This document shows positions 1 to 6,811 of a stretch of DNA of 23,278 nt, in pieces. Under the pieces are notes generated by a model. It saw nothing but the letters and a program-made list of their open reading frames with translations, ran no database searches and was not told where the DNA came from. The position numbers and the translations under genes are program-made. The DNA comes from a bacterium (GTDB lineage Bacteria > Bacillota > Clostridia > Christensenellales > UBA1242): positions 1-23,278 of the forward strand of contig JAILMD010000011.1 of assembly GCA_024692805.1 (NCBI GenBank), in the 5' to 3' direction. Within the stretch, counting starts at the first letter, position 1. Each line of letters begins with the position of its first letter.

Positions 1-44
1 ACAAAACATTGTTAAAAATGTTAATAACTAATAAAAAATAAATA

Positions 45-287
45 ATGGTTAAAACTATAAATATGAAGCAGTTTATTAGCGTTTTAGTTTTAATGGATAG
101 TTCTGGGAAGTTAATTCCCAAGCAGATTATTTGGGAAGATAAGGCTTATGTTATTGATAAGGTTATTGACGTTAAAAGGGCGGCAAGCCTTAAGGCTGGC
201 GGAATTGGCGTTAGGTTTAGGGTTATAATTGGTGGGCAAATAAGAGATTTATTTTTAGATGATTATAGATGGTTTATGGAAAAATAA
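45..287 (+). CDS. Small conserved protein of unknown function
   Basis: The protein is 80 residues with no signal peptide or membrane segment, so probably cytosolic. The core (about residues 23-80) reads as a compact beta-rich domain, with a IIWEDKAYVID stretch, a KRAASLKAGGIG stretch and a C-terminal DDYRWFMEK. From memory, similar small proteins in Clostridia sit beside Y-family DNA polymerase genes (dinB). That is recollection, not something seen here, because the upstream gene is outside the window. Neither the ATG at 45 nor the alternative ATG at 63 has a Shine-Dalgarno sequence. Open frames run from the window edge to TAA at 29-31 and 39-41, so translation coupled to an upstream gene is possible. 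The stop is TAA. Confidence is good that it is a gene and low for any role. Confidence 0.7.
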   Translation: MVKTINMKQFISVLVLMDSSGKLIPKQIIWEDKAYVIDKVIDVKRAASLKAGGIGVRFRVIIGGQIRDLFLDDYRWFMEK

Positions 288-395
288 AAGTGCAAAATTA
301 TAATCAAAAAGTGTAAAAAGCAACAAAAAATGCGCAAAAATAAATTAAAATGTGCGCAAAAGAATAAAAAACTGCGTTAAACGCATATTAAAAGT
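288..395. other. A-rich intergenic stretch with degenerate GCGCAAAA-like repeats
   Basis: This gap holds loosely repeated units: GTGCAAAA near 290, GTGTAAAA near 310, ATGCGCAAAA near 329 and TGTGCGCAAAAG near 351. A short palindrome, TGCGTTAAACGCA, lies at 373-385 just before the next gene. A TATAAT at 299-304 could be a -10 box, but no good -35 lies at the right distance. No terminator is evident. Confidence 0.3.
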
Positions 396-1199
396 ATGAA
401 AAAGATATTTAGTTTATTTATTGGTTTTTGCTTGGTTTTTGTGGTTTTTTGCGCAATACCAAGGCGCGAAGTTGCTTATGCTGAAAGTAATGAAAAGCTT
501 TTAGCAGTAATTATCGATGATTTTGGCGGTTATGAACGTGGTGGTGTTGATGAAATGCTTAATTTACCTATTCCGCTAACGTGCGCTGTTATGCCATTTG
601 TTGAAAATACGCGCTCTGATGCTGAGCGAGCAGTAAAATCTGGCAAAGAGGTTATTTTGCATATGCCGATGGAATCACATGTTAACCTGCCTTTAAGTTG
701 GTATGGCCCAACATTTATTAGAAATTATGATAGCGAAAGCGTTGCCTGTGAAAAAATTGACAGGTGCTTAGCGGAAATTCCGCAAGCTGTTGGCGCAAAC
801 ATTCATATTGGATCTGGCGTTTCTCAGAATAAAAACCTTATGACAGCAATAATCAACCACCTTAATAGAAAGGGAATGTTTTTTTGCGACAGCAAAACAA
901 TAAACAATTCGGCTTGCGAGGGTGCTGCGATTGAATGTAACACTCCTTATATCTCTCGTGACGTCTTTTTAGAGCCTCACGGCGATAAAAGCTATGCTAG
1001 CGCCTGCAAATATTTAATTAAGGCTGGCGAGATTGCTTCAGAGAAAGGTTATGCCATTGCTATTGGCCATGTTGGAAGGGAAGGTGGCGCTGATACGGCG
1101 CGCGCAATTTTAGATAGTTTGCCTAGGCTTAAAGAAATGGGAATTAAAATTGTTCCGCTTTCTGAGATTGCTGCTTTATTACGAAAAAATATAGTTTAA
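396..1199 (+). CDS. Secreted divergent polysaccharide deacetylase, YibQ/DUF610 family
   Basis: The 267-residue protein begins with a Sec signal peptide: basic MKK, a hydrophobic core at residues 5-20, and an AYA cleavage motif at 27-29. No lipobox is present. The mature part matches the divergent polysaccharide deacetylase group (Polysacc_deac_2, YibQ-like) by the early VIIDDFG strand (Asp41/Asp42), the ILHMPMES segment near residues 86-93 and the IGHVGREGG segment near 223-231. These occupy the usual metal and active-site strands of a NodB-like barrel. Substrate and activity are unproven for this family, so a cell-wall polysaccharide target is an inference. No Shine-Dalgarno precedes the ATG, although the signal peptide supports this start. 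Transcription probably ends at the AT-rich hairpin just downstream. Confidence 0.85.
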   Translation: MKKIFSLFIGFCLVFVVFCAIPRREVAYAESNEKLLAVIIDDFGGYERGGVDEMLNLPIPLTCAVMPFVENTRSDAERAVKSGKEVILHMPMESHVNLPLSWYGPTFIRNYDSESVACEKIDRCLAEIPQAVGANIHIGSGVSQNKNLMTAIINHLNRKGMFFCDSKTINNSACEGAAIECNTPYISRDVFLEPHGDKSYASACKYLIKAGEIASEKGYAIAIGHVGREGGADTARAILDSLPRLKEMGIKIVPLSEIAALLRKNIV

Positions 1200-1200
1200 A

Positions 1201-1240
1201 TGTAAAAATATTTTAAAATTATTAACATTTTTACATTTTA
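1201..1240 (+). terminator. AT-rich putative terminator after the YibQ-like gene
   Basis: TGTAAAAAT at 1201-1209 pairs with ATTTTTACA at 1227-1235, a perfect nine-pair stem with a 17-base loop, followed by a short T-rich run. The stem is weak because it is almost all A-T. Confidence 0.4.
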
Positions 1241-1279
1241 ATTGTTAATAACTGCAGTTTTAAAACCCATATAAAAAGG

Positions 1280-1307
1280 TTGACAAAATCTAGGAAAGTG
1301 ATATACT
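1280..1307 (+). promoter_or_regulatory. Promoter of the Fur-family regulator
   Basis: TTGACA at 1280-1285, a 16-base spacer, and TATACT at 1302-1307. The operator begins at the next base. Confidence 0.8.
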
Positions 1308-1330
1308 AATTTGCGAAAAGTTTGCAAATT
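1308..1330 (+). promoter_or_regulatory. Palindromic operator, probable autoregulatory site of the Fur-family regulator
   Basis: AATTTGC at 1308-1314 and GCAAATT at 1324-1330 form a perfect 7-9-7 inverted repeat starting one base after the -10 box. Read in the promoter direction it is AATTTGCGAA, then AA, then GTTTGCAAATT. The copy before the exporter gene is identical except for the two central bases. Confidence 0.75.
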
Positions 1331-1341
1331 AGGAGAAAGAC

Positions 1342-1737
1342 ATGAGTTACTCAACAAAGCAAAGAGAGGAATTGATTTCTTTTTTAGAGAAACACGCCGA
1401 CGAGCCACTTTCAGTTAAGCAAATTACCGAAGGGCTTAAAGAAAAAGATATTAGCATTAGCGCAGTTTATCGAAATATTAGTCGCCTTGAAAAAGAGGGG
1501 GCAGTTGCGCGCATTGCTAAACTTGGAACAAATGAAGATTTATTTAAATATACGCTTTCAAAAAAGTGTGCTAATTCAATTCACCTAACTTGCACAGAAT
1601 GTGGCAAAACTTATCATCTTGAAAATAATGAAACAAAAAAGATGGAGCAAAATCTTCAAACAAACAACGGATTTTATATTAACAAAACAAAAACGGTTAT
1701 TTACGGCGTTTGCAAAAAGTGCAATGGAATTAAATAG
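1342..1737 (+). CDS. Fur/Zur-family metal-dependent transcriptional repressor
   Basis: The 131-residue protein has the Fur layout. A winged helix occupies roughly residues 1-70, with the recognition helix at SAVYRNISRLEKEG (40-53). A dimerization and zinc domain follows, with two CxxC pairs, TCTEC (Cys84/Cys87) and VCKKC (Cys124/Cys127), the usual structural zinc site. It is shorter than typical Fur (about 140-150) and lacks the His-rich cluster normally before the first CxxC; only His81 and His92 are near, so the sensory site may be unusual. The start has AGGAG at 1331-1335, seven bases from ATG. The gene is convergent with a metal exporter-like gene that carries the same operator, which suggests it controls itself and that exporter. 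Which metal it senses is not visible from sequence; zinc is one guess. Confidence 0.9.
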   Translation: MSYSTKQREELISFLEKHADEPLSVKQITEGLKEKDISISAVYRNISRLEKEGAVARIAKLGTNEDLFKYTLSKKCANSIHLTCTECGKTYHLENNETKKMEQNLQTNNGFYINKTKTVIYGVCKKCNGIK

Positions 1738-1747
1738 AAAGTAAAAC

Positions 1748-1772
1748 AAAAGAGCCTTAACGGCTCTTTTTT
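1748..1772. terminator. Bidirectional terminator between regulator and exporter
   Basis: AAAAGAGCC at 1748-1756 pairs with GGCTCTTTT at 1762-1770 around a five-base loop. It has a T-run on one strand and an A-run on the other, so it can serve both convergent genes. Confidence 0.85.
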
Positions 1773-1781
1773 GTTGGTTTT

Positions 1782-2696
1782 TTATAATCCGCAGACTAGT
1801 AAAACATAGCCGGTTAGAAGGGCGATTAATGAAACAAGGCCAATAATTGTTAAGTTTTCCTTTATGTTTTTATTTTGTTTAAACAAAACGAGATAGGCGA
1901 TTCCTGCGTTAACAATAAGACCTGCGATTGCTGCTGAGAAAGTTAGGCCACCAATTAAAAGCAGGTTGGTTAAAATAACGCTGCTAGCACAGTTAGGAAT
2001 TAGTCCAATTAAAACAGCAAATAGCGGAGCAAAATATTTAGCGCTTGTTAAGAAATTAGTTATTGGTTCTTCGCCAACATAATAAATAAGCGCGCTAAAA
2101 ATTAGGTTAACAATTAAGATATAGAAAAAGATTTTAAGAGTGTGAATAAGTGGGTGTAATAAATATTGTTTTGCTGGGTGAATTTTATCTTCTTCAAGAT
2201 TATGCCCACAGCAACCTTTGATATGGTCTTCATCTTCGTGGCTATGGTCTTCTTCACTATGATTTTCTGAAGGTTGGAAGGCTAACTTTTGGGCGTTTTG
2301 CTTTCTAAATATTAAGTCAATAACTAGGCCAAAAACAAGGCCAACAACAAACTTTGTTCCAATTAATTCTAATATTGTTAACCAAACGTAAGGCTTTCCA
2401 ATTTCACTGAAAAGGATAGGCAAGGCTTCATCGCTTGTTGCGATAAAAATAGCAATAAGCGTTCCTATTGTTATTTTCTTTTTACTAAAAAGGTCAGACG
2501 CAACAACGCTAAACCCACATTGCGGAATCATGCCAAAACTAGCGCCAATAACGGCGCCCCATTTTCCTTTATATGTTTGACCAGACTTAGCCTTTTTGCT
2601 CATTAAAACTTCGGCTAACTCAATAACGATATACGCTATAAAAAGAAAGGGAAGAAGCTTTAATGAATCAAGTAATGCATCAATTAACCAATCCAT
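1782..2696 (-). CDS. Putative heavy-metal exporter permease (ArsP_2-like, 10-TM family)
   Basis: The 304-residue protein is very hydrophobic, with about eight to ten membrane helices in two halves joined by a charged loop. Each half carries a related motif: GMIPQCGFSVV (IPQC at 57-60) and GLIPNCASSVI (IPNC at 233-236). This is the internal duplication expected of an inverted-repeat transporter. The loop (about residues 144-166) is rich in candidate metal ligands: His146, His151, His153, His158, Cys162, Cys163 and His165. I place it in the putative heavy-metal/manganese exporter group related to ArsP-type permeases; the substrate is unproven. Its AAAGGA site is five bases before ATG. The shared operator indicates control by the neighbouring Fur-family protein, so it is likely derepressed or induced according to metal status. 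Confidence 0.8.
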   Translation of the reverse strand: MDWLIDALLDSLKLLPFLFIAYIVIELAEVLMSKKAKSGQTYKGKWGAVIGASFGMIPQCGFSVVASDLFSKKKITIGTLIAIFIATSDEALPILFSEIGKPYVWLTILELIGTKFVVGLVFGLVIDLIFRKQNAQKLAFQPSENHSEEDHSHEDEDHIKGCCGHNLEEDKIHPAKQYLLHPLIHTLKIFFYILIVNLIFSALIYYVGEEPITNFLTSAKYFAPLFAVLIGLIPNCASSVILTNLLLIGGLTFSAAIAGLIVNAGIAYLVLFKQNKNIKENLTIIGLVSLIALLTGYVLLVCGL

Positions 2697-2731
2697 AATA
2701 ATCCTTTGTTTATTATATTAACTTGCAAAAC

Positions 2732-2754
2732 AATTTGCAAACGATTCGCAAATT
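2732..2754 (-). promoter_or_regulatory. Palindromic operator before the exporter gene
   Basis: AATTTGC at 2732-2738 and GCAAATT at 2748-2754 flank nine bases. In promoter orientation it reads AATTTGCGAA, TC, GTTTGCAAATT, matching 21 of 23 bases of the regulator's own operator. As at that gene, it abuts the -10 box. Confidence 0.75.
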
Positions 2755-2783
2755 ATATTATCACAAAAGAATAGGGTTGTCAA
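2755..2783 (-). promoter_or_regulatory. Promoter of the exporter gene
   Basis: On the minus strand TTGACA (2783-2778), a 17-base spacer and TAATAT (2760-2755). Confidence 0.7.
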
Positions 2784-2814
2784 TAGAAAAAGAAAATAAG
2801 ATGCTATTTTTAAT

Positions 2815-2843
2815 TTGTTAAAACTATAAATTTTTGATATAAT
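2815..2843 (+). promoter_or_regulatory. Promoter of the DUF362 gene
   Basis: TTGTTA at 2815-2820, a 17-base spacer and a consensus TATAAT at 2838-2843, about 18 bases before the start codon. Confidence 0.7.
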
Positions 2844-2860
2844 AAAAATAGGAGATTGTT

Positions 2861-3742
2861 ATGAAATCAAAAGTTTATTTTACAAAAGAAATAACGCCAG
2901 AGAGTTTAATTAAAATCTTTGAGGCGTTAAACAGAGATCTTAATGGAAAAGTTGCTGTTAAAATTTCAACAGGCGAGCCAGGGGGGCATAACTTTTTAAA
3001 CCCTAAATTAATTGCTCCGCTTGTTAATAAACTAAATGGAACAATTGTTGAATGTTTAACTGCTTATGGCGGCAAAAGGTCAAACCCAAAAGACCATTGG
3101 CAAACAATTCATGATCACGGGTTTTATGATATTGCGCCTTGCATGATTATGGATGAATTTGGCGACATGGAAATTCCAATTGAAAATGGAAAACATCTTA
3201 AGGGTAAAAATATTGTTGGAAAGGGATTAAATGAATTTGATTCAATGTTAATGCTTTCTCATTTTAAAGGGCATCAAATGGGAGGTTTCGGTGGCGCGCT
3301 TAAAAACATGAGCATAGGTGTTGCTTCAAGTAGGGGAAAGGCTTGGATTCATTCAGTTGGAAGAACTGATAGTCCGGCTGAGTGTTGGAATTATATTGAA
3401 GATCAAGATGGCTTCCTTGAGAGTATGGCAGAAGCATGCAGGGGAGTTGTTAGTTATTTAAAGCCTGAGAATTTAGCATATATTAATGTTGCAAATAATC
3501 TTTCAATTGATTGTGATTGTGATTCAAACCCTCATAAACCTGAAATGGCAGACATTGGAATTTTTGCTTCACTTGATCCGGTTGCATTAGATAAATGTTG
3601 TTATGATGCAATTATTAATTCGCCAGATCCAGGTAAGGCAAGTTTAATTAAGAGAATGGAAGAAAAGCATGCTATTTTAACTGTTTTAGAGGCAGAAAGA
3701 CTTGGACTTGGTTCAACTGATTATGAGATAATAAATATTTAA
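2861..3742 (+). CDS. DUF362 domain-containing protein
   Basis: The 293-residue soluble protein fits DUF362. Supporting segments are the early VAVKISTGEPGGHN, the central LSHFKGHQMGGFGGALKNMSIG (residues about 132-153) and the late SIDCDCDSNPH followed by ADIGIFASLDPVALDK. Many DUF362 proteins are fused to or followed by a 4Fe-4S ferredoxin domain. This one has no ferredoxin-type cysteine spacing, only the Cys-Asp-Cys-Asp cluster and scattered cysteines, so an iron-sulfur role is not supported. The function of the family is unknown. The start is well supported by AGGAG five bases upstream, and the gene is a single unit with its own promoter and terminator, convergent with the next gene. Confidence 0.88.
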   Translation: MKSKVYFTKEITPESLIKIFEALNRDLNGKVAVKISTGEPGGHNFLNPKLIAPLVNKLNGTIVECLTAYGGKRSNPKDHWQTIHDHGFYDIAPCMIMDEFGDMEIPIENGKHLKGKNIVGKGLNEFDSMLMLSHFKGHQMGGFGGALKNMSIGVASSRGKAWIHSVGRTDSPAECWNYIEDQDGFLESMAEACRGVVSYLKPENLAYINVANNLSIDCDCDSNPHKPEMADIGIFASLDPVALDKCCYDAIINSPDPGKASLIKRMEEKHAILTVLEAERLGLGSTDYEIINI

Positions 3743-3755
3743 AAATTTGCATGAA

Positions 3756-3784
3756 AAAACCTGCTTATTAGCAGGTTTTATTTT
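3756..3784. terminator. Bidirectional terminator
   Basis: AAAACCTGC (3756-3764) and GCAGGTTTT (3771-3779) form a perfect nine-pair stem with loop TTATTA, followed by a T-rich run. It serves the DUF362 gene and the convergent SHOCT gene. Confidence 0.88.
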
Positions 3785-4705
3785 TTACATATCTTTTAAA
3801 ATATCTGCTCTTTTTGCATCATATTCGGCATCAGTTATTAAGCCATTTTCATGCATAACCTTAAGGTTTTCAAGCCTTTCAGCAGCGCTTTTTGGTTGTT
3901 TTGGCGCTTCTTGTTTTGCCTCTTCTTGTTCTTCATTTTCAGTAAGAGCATTTTCAGTTGTTTCACTAACGCCATTAACAACTCTCTTTGTTTTTCTTGT
4001 TTCTATTGATTTCATAATACCACTTGAAACAGCAGAGTAAACAAATGATAGAATTAAGAATGTTATCATATAGCGGTTACCTAAAACACCGATTGCATCG
4101 CTAACATAAACAGTTTCATTTGTTACAACAAGGCTGAATAGTAAGATGCAGAGATAAACATCAATAAATATGTAACTTAAATAGGTTACAATTTGGAAAG
4201 GAATAAATGTTGTTTTATATTTTAAAATAACGTTAGCAATTGTTGAAGAAACAATTAATTGTGCAGAAATAACAATTGTTGCTTTAATTAAATTAAATAC
4301 AAAAACTAAAGCACCTATTGATTCAGATTGAGTTTTAAATAATATAACAACAGTCCAAACGCTAACAAACCATAAAAGAATACAAACACCAATTAATGAA
4401 ATAAAGACGATGGACATCTTTTTTAGTTCGCCTTTTTCAATTCTCCTAACCCAAGGAAGAATTGTTATAATTCCAAGGCTTGCTGTTATAACGCTAACAA
4501 TTAAACCAACGAGAATTGCGTCAAGATGGAAAAATCCGGTTATTGCAAAAACAAGTAAGCCAAAAGCGGCGAACACGCCAGTTATTGCGCAAGCAGATAG
4601 TATTTTATAGGCTTTACCACCAGCCCTAATATTATCGGCAAATTCATTTAACCTACGTCTTCTATCAAGCTCTTGCTCGAGCCTCATTTGAGTTCTATAG
4701 TTCAT
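3785..4705 (-). CDS. Six-helix membrane protein with C-terminal SHOCT domain
   Basis: The 306-residue protein has a basic N-terminus (residues 1-30, several Arg). About six membrane helices follow (near 34-57, 62-84, 97-122, 130-160, 168-194 and 211-231), then a charged Glu/Gln-rich linker (about 240-272). The last 30 residues read as a SHOCT domain: AERLENLKVMHENGLITDAE followed by YDAKRADILKDM. SHOCT is a short helical module found at the ends of many unrelated bacterial proteins and is thought to aid oligomerization. The membrane part is not a family I recognise. The start follows an AAAGGGGAT site, and an extended -10 promoter lies upstream. Placement in the cell membrane is confident; function is unknown. 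Confidence 0.8.
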   Translation of the reverse strand: MNYRTQMRLEQELDRRRRLNEFADNIRAGGKAYKILSACAITGVFAAFGLLVFAITGFFHLDAILVGLIVSVITASLGIITILPWVRRIEKGELKKMSIVFISLIGVCILLWFVSVWTVVILFKTQSESIGALVFVFNLIKATIVISAQLIVSSTIANVILKYKTTFIPFQIVTYLSYIFIDVYLCILLFSLVVTNETVYVSDAIGVLGNRYMITFLILSFVYSAVSSGIMKSIETRKTKRVVNGVSETTENALTENEEQEEAKQEAPKQPKSAAERLENLKVMHENGLITDAEYDAKRADILKDM

Positions 4706-4737
4706 AAATAATCCCCTTTATATAAATTATTAATTTA

Positions 4738-4766
4738 ATAATAGCACATCAAAGTTTTTAATGCAA
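4738..4766 (-). promoter_or_regulatory. Extended -10 promoter of the SHOCT gene
   Basis: On the minus strand TTGCAT (4766-4761), a 17-base spacer ending in TGC, and TATTAT (4743-4738), giving a TGn extended -10. Confidence 0.6.
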
Positions 4767-4841
4767 ACAAAAAACGATATATAGAAATTATAGAAAATAA
4801 TTGAATTAATTATTCAAATTTATTATTGATTTAGTTTTAAA

Positions 4842-4863
4842 AATTTGCGAAAAGTTGTATATT
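4842..4863 (+). promoter_or_regulatory. Possible degenerate third operator before the nucleotidyltransferase gene
   Basis: The first 15 bases (AATTTGCGAAAAGTT) are identical to the left part of the Fur-family operator at 1308. With a one-base deletion the remainder, GTATATT, aligns with TGCAAATT with two mismatches. A possible -10 (TATATT at 4858-4863, weak TTTTAA -35 at 4835-4840) overlaps it. This may be a weak or decayed site, or coincidence. Confidence 0.35.
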
Positions 4864-4885
4864 AAAATAAGAAGTGGAGGGAAAT

Positions 4886-5764
4886 ATGGATTTAGTTATT
4901 ATGGCTGCCGGAATGGGAAGCAGATTTGGAGGCTTAAAACAAATTGAGCCTATTGATGAACATGGGAATTTTATTATTGACTATTCAATTTTTGACGCTA
5001 TCAGGTTTGGTTTTGATAGGGTTATTTTTATAATTAAAGAAGAAAACTATGATATTTTTAGGTCAACAGTTGGCAAGAGAATTGAAAACAGAATTAAGGT
5101 TGAATATGTTTTTCAAAAGGGGTTAAGCGTTAACCCAACGCGCGTTAAACCTTGGGGAACGGCTCACGCAATTCTATGTTGTAAAGATGTTGTTAAAGAT
5201 AACTTTGCCGTTATTAATGCTGATGATTTTTATGGTGAAGATGCGTTTAGGAAGGTTTCTGATTATCTTAAATCTTTAGATAAAACATCTAACAACTATG
5301 CACTTGTTGGTTATGTTGCCCAAAACACACTTAGCGAAAACGGCTCGGCTAAAAGGGGAATTTGTGAAGTTAAAGATGGTTATTTAACAAAAATTGTTGA
5401 ATCAAGTGTTGAAAAGGTTAATAACAAAATTTTAGCAACCCCACTTTTAGGTGGCGAAACATTTGAAGTAAGGAAAGATCAAACGGTTTCAATGAATATG
5501 TTTGCCTTTACTCCGGAATTATTTAAGCATCTTGAATCCGGTTTTGATGAGTTTTTAAGCGAAAATCAAGATAACCTTGAAAAATGTGAATATCTTATTC
5601 CTGAGGTTGTTGAAAACCTTGTTAAAACCAACCAAGCGTCAGTTAAAATTGTTAACACTAGCGCCGTTTGGTATGGCGTTACTTATAAAGAAGATAAAGA
5701 AAATGTTGTTTCAAGCATTAAAAACCTTGTAAAAAATGGGGTTTATCCTGAAGGGCTTTGGTAA
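4886..5764 (+). CDS. Sugar-1-phosphate nucleotidyltransferase (NTP_transferase family)
   Basis: The 292-residue cytosolic enzyme has the N-terminal nucleotide-binding signature MAAGMGSRFGGLKQ (residues 6-19), a PWGTAHA segment (89-95) for base recognition, and the NADDFYG acidic motif (111-117) that normally binds the catalytic magnesium. This places it with GalU/GlmU-type pyrophosphorylases that join a sugar phosphate to an NTP. The exact sugar and nucleotide cannot be read. The reading frame could begin at a GTG at 4874, but GGAGGG at 4876-4881 sits correctly before ATG 4886, and that ATG puts the glycine-rich motif at the usual distance from the N-terminus. A kinase-fold gene follows within 60 bases, suggesting a linked pathway in which the kinase makes the sugar 1-phosphate. 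Confidence 0.88.
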   Translation: MDLVIMAAGMGSRFGGLKQIEPIDEHGNFIIDYSIFDAIRFGFDRVIFIIKEENYDIFRSTVGKRIENRIKVEYVFQKGLSVNPTRVKPWGTAHAILCCKDVVKDNFAVINADDFYGEDAFRKVSDYLKSLDKTSNNYALVGYVAQNTLSENGSAKRGICEVKDGYLTKIVESSVEKVNNKILATPLLGGETFEVRKDQTVSMNMFAFTPELFKHLESGFDEFLSENQDNLEKCEYLIPEVVENLVKTNQASVKIVNTSAVWYGVTYKEDKENVVSSIKNLVKNGVYPEGLW

Positions 5765-5783
5765 GCAAAATTTTACTTAACTA

Positions 5784-5811
5784 TTTACAATTATTAAATT
5801 TTGAGTAAAAT
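5784..5811 (+). promoter_or_regulatory. Candidate promoter placed for a leaderless kinase-fold transcript
   Basis: TTTACA at 5784-5789, a 16-base spacer and TAAAAT at 5806-5811. The predicted start of transcription (5818-5819) coincides with ATG 5819, which has no Shine-Dalgarno. Such boxes are common by chance in AT-rich DNA. Confidence 0.4.
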
Positions 5812-5818
5812 AATTGTA

Positions 5819-6784
5819 ATGGAACAAAATTTTCAAACAAGTTATGATCAATTATTAAGCAATGTTATTCCACACCTTAAACAATTTCCGCATGAAGATG
5901 GTGGGGAAGGCTTTGCTTATTTTTTAAACGATAAATTTGTTGTTAAAGAATATGATATTGCTCCAAAAGAGTTTTTAGAGAAATTTGATGAATTTTGTTT
6001 AACTCTTCAAAAAATGGCGAATAGCGGAATTAGAACGCCTAAAATTTATGCCTGGAAAAAAGTTAAAAATGCTAGCGATAAAAACCCTCATTATTACATT
6101 TTAGAAGAAAGAATTAATAGTAAAAATTTTTATCCACCTTTTATTTATGATTATTGTGATGCTTATGAAGGGCTTTGTGACCCAGCAACATTTTATTACA
6201 TTTTAAAAAATCCAAATGAAAACAAAAAACTTTTTAATGAAATAGTAACAAGATATCAAAAGGCATTTCTTAGTTCAAACGCAGAGATTTTAAGTTATAA
6301 CGATAGCATATTAGAAAAGTTTATAACAGATATTTTTGAGTTTAATAAAAATGCTAAGATTGCTAAAACAGACCTTGCGCCATCAAATGTTTTTAGAAAC
6401 GATAAAGAAATAATTTTTATTGATCCTTATTATAATAATGAATTTGAGGGTGATGATAGCCTAACTTTACTTGATATTTGCGGATTAATTTATCCTAATT
6501 CTGTTGTTAATTATTATAGCAGAGAAATTTTAGATCGTTTTAAATCTGACGCTGACCCAAAAAGGTTTGTTATTCTAGCAAAAAAGAATCAAAAGCTATC
6601 TTATTATGTTGCTGATAAATTTATTGATTTAATTAATAAAAATTATGAAGATTTAAACGTTTCTCACCCAAGGGTTAGGAAAGAAATAAACCAAATCTTT
6701 CGTGAAACATTTACAAAAGATCAAAGGCATGCGCTTATGTCTAAAATAAAATTTAATGATTGCGGGGAAGAAATGCAAAAATAA
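5819..6784 (+). CDS. APH/choline-kinase-fold phosphotransferase
   Basis: The 321-residue protein has the layout of the aminoglycoside-phosphotransferase/choline-kinase group. There is a candidate nucleotide-binding lysine in FVVKEYD (Lys43), a catalytic-loop-like TDLAPSNVF (Asp185, Asn190) and a metal-binding IFIDPY (Asp202). The usual His two residues before the catalytic Asp is Lys here (AKTD). The lysine and the Asp, Asn and Asp residues remain, so activity is plausible. It follows the nucleotidyltransferase gene by 54 bases. Anomeric sugar kinases such as NahK belong to this fold, so it may make the sugar 1-phosphate used by the neighbour; that is inference. A TTG at 5801 would add six residues. 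Neither start has a Shine-Dalgarno, and ATG 5819 is preferred. The terminator overlaps the stop codon. Confidence 0.75.
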   Translation: MEQNFQTSYDQLLSNVIPHLKQFPHEDGGEGFAYFLNDKFVVKEYDIAPKEFLEKFDEFCLTLQKMANSGIRTPKIYAWKKVKNASDKNPHYYILEERINSKNFYPPFIYDYCDAYEGLCDPATFYYILKNPNENKKLFNEIVTRYQKAFLSSNAEILSYNDSILEKFITDIFEFNKNAKIAKTDLAPSNVFRNDKEIIFIDPYYNNEFEGDDSLTLLDICGLIYPNSVVNYYSREILDRFKSDADPKRFVILAKKNQKLSYYVADKFIDLINKNYEDLNVSHPRVRKEINQIFRETFTKDQRHALMSKIKFNDCGEEMQK

Positions 6785-6811
6785 AACAGCCGAAATTGGC
6801 TGTTTTTATTT
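6783..6811. terminator. Bidirectional terminator
   Basis: AAAACAGCC (6783-6791) pairs with GGCTGTTTT (6798-6806) around GAAATT, then a T-rich tail. It overlaps the stop codons of both convergent genes. Confidence 0.85.

Noticed and set aside
3747..4040. Open frame opposite the SHOCT protein gene
   Set aside because: It lies entirely within a terminator and the antisense of a well-supported gene, and has no ribosome binding site.
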